Shown here: positions 1-11,428 of the stretch, piece after piece
How the letters are laid out: the number at the start of each line of letters is the position of its first letter
How positions within the stretch are numbered: position 1 is the stretch's first letter
DNA from: Capniomyces stellatus
Taxonomy: Eukaryota > Kickxellomycota > Harpellomycetes > Harpellales > Legeriomycetaceae
Assembly (NCBI GenBank): GCA_001661515.1
Contig: LUVW01000028.1
Span: 78,174-142,173, forward strand
DNA: 64,000 nt
Reading direction: 5' to 3'
The notes under the pieces: model-generated
The model's database searches: none
What the model was told of the DNA's origin: nothing
What the model saw: only the letters and a program-made list of their open reading frames with translations
Translations under genes and position numbers: made by a program

Positions 1-612
1 CCCCCCCCCCCCCCCAACATTTATAGTTTTACAACTTTACTTTATTAAAAAATAAGTAAAAATAAAAAAAGTAATAGCATAAACAAATAAAATTGTTGAA
101 CCCTTTAATTATAGCTGCCTTTGTTTAGGCTATTTGAATTGTAAGCCAAATCGAGTAAACGTCAATAAATAAAATATAGTACAAAGGTAGTAAAAATAAA
201 AAAAAAGAAGATAGGCTGGTTAGATGAGGAGGAGGAGGTTGAAAATGTTGAAAGAGGATAGGTTCAATTGCCCATCTTTGGCACGAGAGGGGGGGTGTCA
301 AGAAGAAGGAGGCTGATGGGTAACAACAGGATGGCCTGTAACAAGCAAGACTTGTGTTTATTCAAGAAAGAGTATGAAAGCCGTGTTAGTAATAAAGTAG
401 TAATTGTGAAATAGTAATAAAGAAATAATAATAATAATAATAAAAAGTTAAAAAATAGGAAATAAGAAGTAATATAAAGCAAAAGGGAGAGGTGTAAATT
501 AAGATTGTAATTAAAGTTGATTGGACATACATGCAGCAGTAATGTGTGTATTATGACAACGTGATTTGATTTGATTTGGATTGATGTGATTTTTAGCTTT
601 AAAGGTATAATT
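1..612. other. Window edge and 3' flank of the BEM1-like gene
   Basis: The first 15 bases are an uninterrupted C run, which looks like a contig end or collapsed homopolymer. It is not a telomere, because no CCCTAA-type repeat follows. The rest is AT-rich with short trinucleotide runs (ATA/AAT near 421-445) and several AATAAA-like signals that could serve polyadenylation of the leftward BEM1-like gene. No convincing gene is seen. Confidence 0.6.
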
Positions 613-3543
613 TTACAAGACGCGAATAACAGGTTTGTTATTGGAGGAAACAAGGGCGTTTGTCCAATCGGTATCAGATCTCAGAGGGACCATGGAGCCA
701 TCAACGTTTCTGTAAGCGAGATGCAGAGAGTTGGAGATTCTAGAGTTTGTAGAGTTGATCCTACTGGCGACTCTATCGGCCAAATCAGCAAAAGTGCACA
801 GATTAGGGATCCTTAAAGCAATAATTTCGTCTTCACATAAAATCTTGACTTTAATTGATGATAAAGAGTTTGAGTTTGAGTTTGAGCTGGTGTTGGTAGT
901 GTTTGATTGTCGTGAAAAAGAGTTGGATTGTAGCTTGTTTAGCAGGGCGGTGTTTTGATTGGAGGAGGAAGAGTAAATCGAGTTGGTGTTGCTGGCATGC
1001 AAGTTGGAGGTGTTGATACTCAAGCTGGATCCTGGACTGATGTTATTTTCGGATTTTAAAGGTTTATAAGAATGAGAATGAGACTTGCTAGTAGTGTTGG
1101 AGTTGGAGTTGGGGTCAGCGAATCGTTCGCTAATGTTTTCAAGGGCAGTTGCAGACCTAAACATGGCAATACCACTGCTAGTGTTCTTGATGTGGGAGGA
1201 GCCATCAAAACTGGCAGAGGTTTGGTGGCTAGAACCGGAGAGTACTTGCGGGGTGGTGTCACTTAGGGCTCTGTGTATTTTTGTTGAGGAGGCAGACATG
1301 GGCTGGCCAATGTGCAGAAAGGCAAAGAGGATTTGACTGGACAAAATTCCTGGGAAAGTTCTGGTCAGCTCCTGGACAAAAAGGTTGAGCTCGGACCGCC
1401 GCCTGGCCGCAATGCTGTCGTTCATAAACTTGTTGCTGCTCTTGCTTGCCAGCCGGTTTTGCAGGGTGTCTGCCACTCTTGGGAACCGGTCTGCTATTTC
1501 CAGGTAAAAGTCCACAAACTCGTCCCACCTCTTGTACACGTGATCTGATGCACCTGTGCTCATCGAGTACTCTATTGAAAACAGATACTCGCCGTCTTTC
1601 CAAATAAACGACAACACCTGCATCTTGGCTATTTTCCCCAGTCCCAGTCCCAGTCCCAGTCCCCCGCCTTGGCCGGGCAGAATCTGCGTGCTTAGCTGCG
1701 CCGAGTTGTTGCTGACAGCATGTAGTCTGCTCCCTGTGTAGCTTCCTGTCCCCTTACCGCCTGCATATTTAGTCTCTATTGGCGTTTGGCTCTTGACTAT
1801 CATTGTTTTTCCTCGGAGCCTGTGCAGCTGATCGCCGGTTTCGTCCTCCTGCGTTTTGCCGGACGGTCTCCGCGCCGGTTCAACCGCCGGTGGAGGAAAC
1901 GAGTTGCTGCTGTCGCTGTAGCCTTTACCTGCTGCAAGGCTGTTGAGCTTAGTTCCTTTGTCTTTGGGTTTTTCTGCCAGTGAACTCGACCCGCTGGACC
2001 TGCTTGACTTTCTTGACTTGTCTGTACTTGCGCCTGTGTTGCGGGTCAGCAATGTCAGCCTCTTCCACTCCTCTACGCTTGGAAAGCTTATCTCGTACTT
2101 TTCCTGGAACTCTGCCAGGTCTCTGGCCATCCTGTTTGTGTCTGGCTCCAGCATTGCCACGTACGATACCGGAACCAGCCCTATGCTTGACTGCCTATCT
2201 GCATACTCTGCCACAAACCAGTCCTTTGTGCTTTGCGCGTGTATAATCAGCTTGTCTCCCTCCAAAACTGTCAGTTCGTCCCTCCGCTCTGCCTCAAAGT
2301 CGTACAGCGCTATTGCATACAACGTCTGCTCAAAGTATTTGTTCTCCAGCGTGCTCTTGCAATTCTCTGGTCCCCCAAAGTACAACCGATTGTGCTCTCC
2401 ATCCAGCAACATTCCATCTTTTACATAATCGTAATCTTCTTCTTCTTCTTCTTCTTCTTCATTTTCATTTTCATTTTCATTTGAATCTTTATTTTCTTCA
2501 TTTCTGCTTCCATATACATATTTCTTTTCTTTCCCGTTCTCTTTTATATCCCTCCGATCCAACTCTATATACCCGCCATCCCTTTCTTCTTCCCTTTCTT
2601 CCTCCTCTTCTTCGCCATAATCTTCTCCTTCTTCTTTCCACTCGCTTAAATCGCCCCTTTCTCCAACCCCATACTGATCCCTATCCCTATTTACTTTTTG
2701 CTTCTCTAGTTCTGTCCCCGATACCTTCTGCGCATACTTGCCCATCACCCCTGTTCTTACCCCCGTCTCTACCTCCACCTCAACCTCTGGTTCACCCACT
2801 ATTTTACCACCTGAATATAAACTTTTATCTGTATTTCTATGAGTTTTTATGTCCGTATTTACATTTTCTCTTTTCTTTACATCTGTCGTCATATCTCCAT
2901 TCGTGTCCACTCTCGTTTTCCCCTTTAAAATTGCTTCTGTATTATATATCCCATTCCCTCTTACTCCTGTCGGGCTAACTCCTACCCCACTGGCTCCCGT
3001 CCTCATTAAATTCCTTGCATTGCTCTTAAACCCCTCCAACTGGCTGTTCAGATATCCTTGGAAAGTCGTTTGCTTTCTTTCATACCCAACCGTTTTTGAT
3101 TTATACCCTCCCTTTCCATACCCCAATTTATTTCCTACCACCTCTAGGTTATTTTGACTATTCATATCAACACTCTTTGACTTGTCTCTTTCTCTTTCTC
3201 TTTCTCTTTCTGCAGCCCTTTCTTTCTCTTTATTCTCCTCTGCTTTATTTCCTCTCATATCTGTGTCCTTACTTTTCCCTATCTCTCCCATCGCCTCTTC
3301 CTCTTCCTCTTTTTTCTTCTTCAATCTCTCTATCTTATCTGTCCTGCTTGGTAGCACCTCAAAGCATCTTACTGGCACATACCCCTTCATTTGTGTTAGC
3401 GGATTGCTCGCAAAATAAAACTCTTCATTATCCTCTTGATCCATCACATGGAAAAAATCCCCCTTAAAAAACGTTAGTTGATCTGGCCTACTAGACTTAT
3501 AATCCTGGATCGCCCTTATCACTTTTTTAGGTGGTTTCATCAT
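613..3543 (-). CDS. BEM1: Bem1/Scd2-like cell polarity scaffold (SH3-SH3-PX-PB1)
   Basis: A single-exon 976-residue protein with the domain order of Bem1/Scd2. The first SH3 is at about residues 6-64 (motif AIQDY), the second at about 406-464 (ALYDFEAERRDEL, ending GLVPVSYVAML), a PX domain at about 640-755 and a C-terminal PB1 at about 896-976. In known fungi this scaffold sits at the plasma membrane, binds phosphoinositides through PX, holds active Cdc42 and its PAK kinase through SH3-2, and recruits the exchange factor Cdc24 through PB1. It is longer than yeast Bem1 (about 550 residues) because of a 340-residue linker between the SH3 domains that is rich in E, K and R. That linker is encoded by simple repeats such as TTC and TTTTCA runs on the plus strand. 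The start ATG is immediately before the first SH3. Cdc24 itself is not in the window. The family call is firm; one-to-one orthology is inferred. Confidence 0.88.
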   Translation of the reverse strand: MMKPPKKVIRAIQDYKSSRPDQLTFFKGDFFHVMDQEDNEEFYFASNPLTQMKGYVPVRCFEVLPSRTDKIERLKKKKEEEEEAMGEIGKSKDTDMRGNKAEENKEKERAAERERERERDKSKSVDMNSQNNLEVVGNKLGYGKGGYKSKTVGYERKQTTFQGYLNSQLEGFKSNARNLMRTGASGVGVSPTGVRGNGIYNTEAILKGKTRVDTNGDMTTDVKKRENVNTDIKTHRNTDKSLYSGGKIVGEPEVEVEVETGVRTGVMGKYAQKVSGTELEKQKVNRDRDQYGVGERGDLSEWKEEGEDYGEEEEEEREEERDGGYIELDRRDIKENGKEKKYVYGSRNEENKDSNENENENEEEEEEEEDYDYVKDGMLLDGEHNRLYFGGPENCKSTLENKYFEQTLYAIALYDFEAERRDELTVLEGDKLIIHAQSTKDWFVAEYADRQSSIGLVPVSYVAMLEPDTNRMARDLAEFQEKYEISFPSVEEWKRLTLLTRNTGASTDKSRKSSRSSGSSSLAEKPKDKGTKLNSLAAGKGYSDSSNSFPPPAVEPARRPSGKTQEDETGDQLHRLRGKTMIVKSQTPIETKYAGGKGTGSYTGSRLHAVSNNSAQLSTQILPGQGGGLGLGLGLGKIAKMQVLSFIWKDGEYLFSIEYSMSTGASDHVYKRWDEFVDFYLEIADRFPRVADTLQNRLASKSSNKFMNDSIAARRRSELNLFVQELTRTFPGILSSQILFAFLHIGQPMSASSTKIHRALSDTTPQVLSGSSHQTSASFDGSSHIKNTSSGIAMFRSATALENISERFADPNSNSNTTSKSHSHSYKPLKSENNISPGSSLSINTSNLHASNTNSIYSSSSNQNTALLNKLQSNSFSRQSNTTNTSSNSNSNSLSSIKVKILCEDEIIALRIPNLCTFADLADRVASRINSTNSRISNSLHLAYRNVDGSMVPLRSDTDWTNALVSSNNKPVIRVL

Positions 3544-3919
3544 TTTGTTTTTTTTCTCTCGTCTACTTTGTCTCTTCTTTTTGGTATATACTCTTCACTC
3601 AATACTATCTCTTTTATACAGTATCCTTAACCCCACTCCTACTTTTTTTCTATATGTCCTATACTTGGTCTATGCTACCTATCAACAACTATTTCGTTTA
3701 TCTTATTGAATAATTCCCTATTCTCTTTCCCAAACGCCTATTACCAACGATTTATTTCTTTATTGCCCCACGCCTTCTTGCAAACCTAATTTCAAACACA
3801 CACAATTTAAAAATACTATCAGTTACATATACCTGTATATACATATATATATATATATTTCCACCACTGCCATTTCCATCTCTTTTTTCTTTTCCATTCC
3901 TTTTTTTTTTTATGAATTC

Positions 3920-4216
3920 TTAGTTCGTATACTTTACAGCCAATTTACACGTCTTTTGGTATTTGTGCTCATACTGTTTTATAACCATTATACATGATTC
4001 AGTCTCTACTCGCACCACCACCATGTGAATGCTTTGTTGACGCCAATATACAATATAAAACACGACTGAAATATAAAACAATGGTCTAGTCGTGTACTTG
4101 GCATCAATTGACTTAAACATGCACCTCACCTCCCCTCCCCTTCTAGTACTATTTCTCTGACTATTTATATTTCTTTTTAAATTGTGACGCTCTCTTACCT
4201 TGACAGTAAAATTCAC
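3920..4216 (-). other. Coding-like fragment, unrecognised
   Basis: An open frame of 98 codons on the minus strand whose second half has unbiased amino-acid composition, ending with the residues KYQKTCKLAVKYTN before a stop. A canonical donor (GTAAGA) follows a short frame reading NFTVK near 4200, so this may be two exons of a small gene or the relic of one. I do not recognise the family. No partner exons could be joined convincingly, so it is left as a possible exon only. Confidence 0.2.
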
Positions 4217-5308
4217 CGCTTGAAAAAAAAAGTAGAAATTAACTTGACCGTAAATAAAACTCCACTAAATAGAATACCCCTTTCGAATTGAACTGTTTGT
4301 TGGTGTTCTTTTGCTCCTCTAGACTTTCTCTTGTGTTGTACTACTCGCTATGTTGTAGCGAATGTATATGTATATATATATGTGTGTGTATGTATGTACG
4401 CTCTCTATCTTTTTCTTGTTTTTTTTTTCTATTGTCTTTCTTTCACATTTCAATATCTTTACTCGACTTTATTTACACTTAATCGTCTATTATCTCTAAA
4501 CTACCGCGAATTTGTTTTCTTGCTTGCTTTACTCGTTCTTTTCTTTGATTTTACTTTGCCTATTTTCTGCCTTTAAGTTGAGACTTCTATAATAAACTTG
4601 ATGCTTGGAATGTTGCTAAAACTAAAATACACTGCTAACATTTATAACAAAAGTATCAACATTACTTTAAGATTAGTTCAAGTCCTGTATGTATTTCTTT
4701 TCTTTACTATAAAATACCAACAATTTTATATCCTGATATCAAAAATCTTGTTGATTAATTTACATGCTAATCCTTTCAAGATTACTATCGCTTTTATTCT
4801 CAAACGTTGCTTATACCTTTTTTTTGAATTTCAAACCTTTTTTTACTAGAGTTACTTTTTTGTTTTGTTAGTTTTAAACTTGTAATATAGTATTTAATGC
4901 ATTTTACCAATCCGTTTTCTTTTCATATCAAGCTTTTGTTTTGTAACAATCTTTTACGATTTTGTGTTGTTTTTCACCTTTGTTTTCGTCTATGTTCTTG
5001 TCCTCGTATGTTTCCGTTTAATTTAATTTAATTTTACTTTCCTATTTCAAATACAAACATAGATTCTTTGATTTTCTTTTATAAAGCACAATCAATTACT
5101 TTTACCTATTTAGTCTATTTACCTCATATTTTATGTTTGACTCAAATCGCCAAAGAAATCCCAGTCACACCGCTTTAAAAGTTTATTGGTAGTAAAGTAA
5201 CTGCTTCCTTAGATAATAACCCACAACATCCATCAATACAGTACATCCTCTTTCTTTTTTAGTCTACAAGATCTAAATTACCAATACACACCTTGATAAA
5301 AACGACAG

Positions 5309-5742
5309 TTACTTTGTATGCCCCCCCCCCACCCCCCGCATATTTGGTAAAGATTGGTGCCCCCATATCGTAGAACAGCGCAACGTAACATCCCACTTTA
5401 GCTTTATCTCGAATAAATTATCTTCTATACAGTAAACCATCCAGGGCTTTGGTTTTACAGTCCTTTTTCTTTGAATCTTCTTCTCATATTCCACTGGGAT
5501 CTCAATATCTCGCATATTTACATCTATTGGAGATGTATAATCGGTGTGGGTGAGTACTTTGTCTTTTTTCTTTTGCTCCAACCACAACCACTACTGTGGA
5601 AATCTATACATGAGCTAAAGCGTGCTTTAACCTTAGATTCTAGTATTTGCCTTGCTCTCAAAACATCATTATCGCCATCCTCAACACGACACAACACAAC
5701 ACAACGCTGCGCTGTGTATTTTTCTACTTGAAAAAAAATCAA
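5309..5742 (-). other. Coding-like fragment in two frames, possible pseudogene
   Basis: On the minus strand, one frame (5742 to about 5560) reads a charged segment including VEDGDNDVLRARQILESKV. An overlapping second frame (5587-5309) reads another plausible protein segment including MRDIEIPVEYEKKIQRKR and KPKPWMVYCIEDNLFEIKL. The two would need a frame change between about 5590 and 5540, and no intron of believable size is visible there. This fits a decayed gene or a frame error. The fragment then runs into the poly-C (poly-G on this strand) tract at 5321-5337. Family not recognised. Confidence 0.25.
5321..5337. repeat. Poly-C tract (C10-A-C6)
   Basis: Ten C, one A and six C in an otherwise AT-rich spacer. 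On the opposite strand this is a G-rich tract that could form a quadruplex. Confidence 0.9.
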
Positions 5743-8134
5743 AGTTCGGCTTATTGTACATTATTGTTCAACGATTTGGACTAAAAATCTTTAAAACTCC
5801 TGCAATGGCAAAAAAAAAAGTTTGCTGGCAAGATCAATCGCTGGTATCAATTATTTCGTAAAAATATTGACATTGTTGCTTGCTTTTGTACTGACCTATC
5901 AAATTCTGAATGTAGAAAAAACAGTGACGCCTTTTAGCCACAAAACAAAGAACTTTTTTCCAACAAATATTTATAACAAATCTACAAAGTCTTCTTTGTT
6001 AAAAACCAACCATCAGACTTGTACTTTTCAAAACCAGGTTATTTGCCTGGGCTTTTTTTCTTTTTTTTAGGTTTCCTTTTTAGTCTTTCTGCTATTTACT
6101 GACGTCAGCAGTTTGGCTTTCACCTTGTTTTCCTACTGCTTCATTCCTTCGCTTCTTTACATCTTTTTTTAATTAAACTTTTTTTACGCTTTTTTATTAC
6201 TGCTTAACCTTTTTACAATCTTTCTATTCCTCCTTCAGGATAGTTGAATGTATTTTTTTTATTTGATTTTATATCTGTTCGCGTATAAAGTTTGCTACTC
6301 TACAACCTCCCCCCCCTCCCCCTCTTGCATCTTTCAACATTTTTAAGTTTGTTTACTTTATTCCTGTCGATTCACAAGCTTAAAACTATCCATAGATTTA
6401 AATAGCTCTTGCAAACTGCGGTGGTTTTCTGTTCAGCTTATTGGACTGGTTTTGCAGGTTTTCATTGTTTCTGTAACTGCTATTATTGCTAGTGTTTGCA
6501 AATTATCATGTATTTAATAGTGAAAATAAAGGTGTGCAACTTTAAAAGTTTCAACCACAAACATACCTTCTAGCGCTATAAATTGGTTTTAGTAAATTAA
6601 ACCTTGCCAAACCACCACCAATTAAAAGCTGACAATATTAATATACCCAACTGGTTTTGGCCAAAACAAAGCTGGCCAAATTTGTCTCTACCAATAGCTC
6701 CACCCCATCTCTGTTGCTATTTTACTTGTTTCGGGATTTAATTAAGCATTTCAACAACTTGGAACTAACGTATAAATAAAATGTAATATAATACAACATT
6801 TACATTTTTCTATTCATTGATTTACTGAATTCCTAAAAATTCATCTGAAAAAAATATAAATTCATTCGGACACAGGTACAGGCGAGCTTCGAAACGACTC
6901 ACCATTGTATTCAAAAACCATAAACACAAGCTAAAGCCAAACTGAACCTAAATACAATAAAACATATTCACAACTCCCATTAGTCCTATTAACCGATTAT
7001 TTATTTGCAACTTTGTACGTCGTATGGCAATTATTTCAGTGCCTATTTTATTGGTAGATTAGGTAGTAAATATACAAAGCCTTTCTGATAAGCTTAAAGT
7101 AAATATTAGTTACTTTCCAGTTTAGTTTTCCTTTTCCTTCCTTTCCTATTTTCCCATCCTTTTCTCGCTGTTTTCCTATTTTCCCCCTTCTTGTTTCCCC
7201 TTCCTTTATTTATTTTATTTTTATTTGTGGTTTATTGGCTTCTTCCTTTTTCTTTGAAAAAACGTTTATTTTGCTCCTTTTTTTTAATAGAAGCTTCATA
7301 TAAACTATTTAGCAAGTGAATAAAGCTATTTGCATTGAGAGTAAAAGATGTTCTGAAGATCTTTAAAAAGTTCTCAAATGTGCGAAAGCCCTGCTGATTA
7401 GAAAACTTAATCCAAGAAACTCAAACCACTTGTGTAGAAAAATGATCAAGTACTAGTCGACCCATAATAGCAATATAACTCTAGGCTCTATTGAATTTAA
7501 AAAAAGTATAAAGCGTGTAGTTGAATAAACACTTACGTTTATAATAAAGCATCATGTGATAACAACCTTAATTTGTCATTGGGAACTTTTTTAAATTTCC
7601 TAAACAACTCAAAATCCACTCGAAATGTTATGATCCAATTATTCAACAGCTCTAGTAGTCGTAGATAAGATAAATATATAAGGCCGTTATTTACAAGCAC
7701 ACAACTTTGCTGATTGATTTCTAACTATGAATTTAGTTACATTAATCAAATTGAAGTGTTGACCAGTAACGAAAATCTGCACATTTTGTTTTCAAGTAGT
7801 AAAAACAAAACGCCTTTGGTTCATCTCATTCAGGTGCACATTAAATTAGATCAAAGCAACCCCACGTACTCTCATGATATATGTGTGTGTGCATTTTCAT
7901 GAATTATAGTCTCAAGTTTTCATCGCTGATTAAAAGTGATGCAAAAAGAAGAAGACAGTTATTCAGTAATAATAAAAGGCGGTTATAAAATGCGGACAAT
8001 ACGTGGGTTAAATTACATATGTATGTACTCTAGCCTTGAATATTCATTTGGTAGTTTTCAATTTCATCTGAACCCTGAGTGTCTAAGAAGTTTTTTTAAA
8101 AAAGATATGATACAAAAAGAAATATGACAAAATA

Positions 8135-8168
8135 CCCCCCCCCCCCCCCCAGNNNCCCCCCCCCCCCC
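8135..8168. repeat. Poly-C tract interrupted by an assembly gap
   Basis: Sixteen C, then AG, three N, and thirteen more C. The gap inside a homopolymer suggests the true tract length was not resolved. It lies in the gene-poor spacer, away from any recognised gene. Confidence 0.9.
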
Positions 8169-9571
8169 TCCAGTCGGATCAAATGGATAACAGTAGAACT
8201 CCGAATTACAGATATTAAAAGGATACGAACAGTAGTATAAATACTCGGCGGCTTTTTTGAACATTGTTAGTATTGCTATTATTTTTGCAGCTTTATTCAA
8301 CGTAGAATGAACTAGTTTGTGGTTTGTAATTATAATCAGTCTATTTCATATGTTGTGAGTGAGTGTGTGTGAGTGTTTTTTTTGATGGGTGTTGGGTAAC
8401 AGGTTGATAAAAATAAAAACTTTCCCAAGAGAAATACAGAAAAACATGCTCTTGGAGGGTGGGTTGGGTGGTTGAAAAGCGTTGGTCTAATTCAAAATAC
8501 TTGCTCATTTAAAATAAAATGGATATACTTTCTTTAATAGAAGAAATGAATGTTCCCCATTTCTTTTTTTCTTACTTTTCATACTGTAAAAAGCGTTATT
8601 TAATAGCTTAATAGTCAGCAATAGCCGCTTAAATACATTTATATTAGCTCTACTTGCATTTCTTACAACTAAAGACAATAATACAAGCATAGTTTGTTAC
8701 TAACAATTTATGGATGTTATTTGCGTGTATATTATTTCAAACACCTCTGCATTTTCGAAAGAAACCACAGGAATTTTAGTTCAAATTTGTAGTAAAGAAA
8801 AGTTGAGTTTAGTCAATTTCGAAAAAAAAGATGGCAAATTTAATTAGGTGATCAAAACATAGCCAACAGGAAACAATAATAGAGAGCCAAAGTACCCAAT
8901 GAAATGCGCCATAAATAGATTAAAGGTATGTTACAAATTGAGAGAACAAACTCGAGGAAAAATAGCTTTGGTTTTATTGTTATTTATAGTATGCTTTTAG
9001 TTTAATTTCAAATCGTAAATACAAACTTTGCGACAAAAAGCGAAAGAAATTTTTTATGAAGTTGGTAATTAATAATAGTTTTACATTTCTTTTTTTTTCT
9101 CTACATTTCTTTTTTTTCTTTATATTAATTTCAAAAAATTTCAAGATTAAATTTGGCTTTTCTCTAGGAATCTAGCAAAATAGTTTTTAATCAGATGATT
9201 TTGAGTTTTGTTCTTTAAAAAAAAAATGCCAATTTTTTCATCCAATTTAAAATGATGCAAAAATATATCAATATAGCCTTAACATCATTAAAAAATATAA
9301 ACTTGGTTCAATGCTAAAAAGAAATAATATTTAGGTACAACTTGACAGCAAAAAAAACAATAGAAAAGCAAACCAGCAGTTAGATACAAAGGGCAACAGC
9401 TTTTTTAAAAAAGGATCGGTTCGCTTTTGTCAACACAATTCTAGTCCTTTCAAATATTTATGAAAAATAACTGAATTGCAGTATAAAAAGAGCATTTCCA
9501 TAGTTTTAAATAAACCATTGGTGACTGCAAAGCAGGTCAGCGAGGTTGATCGAGGATTCAGCCGTAAGTAC

Positions 9572-11428
9572 ATGATTACATACAGCACGAGTAGAATGGA
9601 AGGTACGAATGGAGATACAAAGGATCTATACTCTTTGGATCTTCCGCCAATGCAACAGGTAGACATTGTGGGATCAAGCACAGGAAAGGATCATTTACCC
9701 TCCTTTGTAAGCCTAGGGCTAAATAAAACATTTGAGGAGCTTCGATTCTGCGAGTGTTGCCTTGAGGACTTTTTAGAAAAGATCAGAAGCCAGCCTCTCT
9801 ACTCGTCAAAGATACTAGAGAACACTGAGCTACGATCAAGCAGCCAGATAGGCACACGTCTAAATATAATTCTAGAGGGCAGAGACGCTGGATTGTCAGC
9901 AAAAGCGAACAAAGAATGCGAGCTAGGCGAAGAGAGAAGCAGGAAGAGAATCAAGATATCAGCTGAGCTAAATAGTAGAAAAGACAAAAAATCAAATGGC
10001 AAGAGCGAAAAGGTAACTAGCGGCCACGAGGAAGGAAGTGGAGGTGGTTCAGGAGCAGCGTCAGAAAGTGAGCAACTTGATGGTGTGGTTAAAGAGGAGG
10101 GAACTAATCCTTCGGCTGGTAAGAGCCAATTGGCACACGGAAAAGTGGAGGGCGATAGTTTACAGCAGTGTTTTTGGATGGCATGCTCTGAGCAGTTTTC
10201 TAGCATTGAGGGTTTGTTGATCCATTTGTACAAGTTGCATGTTGGTGAAGAGCCTAGCCCATCTAGCGCCAACTCGGGAATATTGGATCTAATAACCAAG
10301 ATTGTTAGCGAGATAGGAGATGTAAATGTAATGGAGTCGGGAGGGAGTAAAGCGAGAGAAAACATGGGTCAAGTGGCTGGTGATAGCATCCAAAAGCACG
10401 ACTACCATGGTGGGAATTTTGAAAGGCCAATCATAGAAGGGATGGCTAAGGAGTACCACTTGGTTGAGGGGAAAGCTGACCCACGGGTGCCAAGTGGTGG
10501 GCTTAGAGATGGTACCGAGGAGCCAGAGATTGAGTGCAAGTGGACAAAATGTAGCGAGTCAAAAAACGACACACTGAGTCTAATCAAACACGTTTTGAAC
10601 AAGCATCTGAAGAATAGGGAGTTTGTTTGTTTTTGGTTAAGCTGCAAAGACGTGTTTCCAACACTTGACCAACTGACAGGCCACATTTCATCGGTTCATA
10701 TAGGGTCTGGGCAAAAAGAATATGTTTGCGAGTGGAGTAACTGTGCTAGAGAAGGAAAATCGTTTTCGCAGAGACAGCGGGCAATTAGACATATACAAAT
10801 GCATACGGGGTACAAGCCATATGTGTGCGAGAGCTGCAACAAGCGATTTTTAGAGCCACATATAAAAGAGCAGCATGTAAGGACGCATACAGGGGAGCGG
10901 CCGTACAAGTGCGACTCGAGTGATTGTAGCAAACGATTTGCATCTTCAAGTGCACTAAAGATCCACAAAAGAACCCATACGGGCGAACGGCCATATGCGT
11001 GCAAGTACCCTGACTGCGACAAGCGGTTTGCCGAGTCATCTAATCTGGTAAAGCACACCCGAGTCCATACTGGAGAAAGACCGTTTCATTGCACCGAAAG
11101 TGGGTGTAACAAGTCGTTTTCGCGGCCTGACCAGCTGGCTCGCCATAGCAGGGTTCATACTGGCGAAAGGCCTTTCCACTGCCCACTAGACGATTGCGAC
11201 TTGACTTTTACCAATTCAACCAGCAGAAACAAACATCTTAGATCTGCCCATGACTCCGAAAACGCTTCTAAACCCACCACCGCCAATTTCCCATCCAAAA
11301 GCCCTCCATCTAAAGCCTCACCAGCTGCCAGTGGTGCCAACGATTCTCCAAAAAGCTACCTGTCTAACGACGACTCGAGAGATATATTGCTCTCGAACTC
11401 TGATTCCGACCATAGCTTGGATACATAG
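9572..11428 (+). CDS. ZAP1: Zap1-like C2H2 zinc-finger transcription factor
   Basis: About 618 residues with nine C2H2 fingers, starting at roughly residues 199, 320, 352, 386, 418, 446, 476, 506 and 536. Fingers 1-4 have the C-x-W-x-x-C form (CFWMAC, CKWTKC, CFWLSC, CEWSNC) typical of Zap1 and related zinc sensors. The stretch EYVCEWSNC followed by [15 protein letters not shown] and GYKPYVC follows the Zap1 plan, in which a W-type finger pair precedes a run of DNA-binding fingers joined by TGERP linkers. In yeast Zap1 activates zinc-uptake genes when zinc is scarce. The frame is open back to a TTG at 9476, but the first ATG is at 9572 and a second at 9596. A donor-like GTAAGT sits 8 bases before 9572, so an upstream exon is possible. 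The N-terminus (to about residue 190) is low-complexity and acidic/Ser-rich. The finger count is certain; the zinc-sensor role is inferred from family resemblance. Confidence 0.72.
   Translation: MITYSTSRMEGTNGDTKDLYSLDLPPMQQVDIVGSSTGKDHLPSFVSLGLNKTFEELRFCECCLEDFLEKIRSQPLYSSKILENTELRSSSQIGTRLNIILEGRDAGLSAKANKECELGEERSRKRIKISAELNSRKDKKSNGKSEKVTSGHEEGSGGGSGAASESEQLDGVVKEEGTNPSAGKSQLAHGKVEGDSLQQCFWMACSEQFSSIEGLLIHLYKLHVGEEPSPSSANSGILDLITKIVSEIGDVNVMESGGSKARENMGQVAGDSIQKHDYHGGNFERPIIEGMAKEYHLVEGKADPRVPSGGLRDGTEEPEIECKWTKCSESKNDTLSLIKHVLNKHLKNREFVCFWLSCKDVFPTLDQLTGHISSVHIGSGQKEYVCEWSNCAREGKSFSQRQRAIRHIQMHTGYKPYVCESCNKRFLEPHIKEQHVRTHTGERPYKCDSSDCSKRFASSSALKIHKRTHTGERPYACKYPDCDKRFAESSNLVKHTRVHTGERPFHCTESGCNKSFSRPDQLARHSRVHTGERPFHCPLDDCDLTFTNSTSRNKHLRSAHDSENASKPTTANFPSKSPPSKASPAASGANDSPKSYLSNDDSRDILLSNSDSDHSLDT

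Larger units (their letters stand above)
3544..9571. other. Long gene-poor spacer, AT-rich, with coding-like fragments and poly-C tracts
   Basis: About 6 kb between the divergent BEM1-like and Zap1-like genes. Most of it is low-complexity AT sequence. I find no complete gene. Two minus-strand stretches (3920-4216 and 5309-5742, listed separately) look coding in composition but are short and frame-broken. Poly-C tracts lie at 5321-5337 and around the NNN gap at 8153. The part from about 5800 to 9400 shows only short, unconvincing reading frames. The last few hundred bases should hold the 5' flank of the zinc-finger gene. Confidence 0.5.

Noticed and set aside
1..15. Telomere at the left edge
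   Set aside because: A pure C run with no CCCTAA-like unit; no subtelomeric repeat follows.
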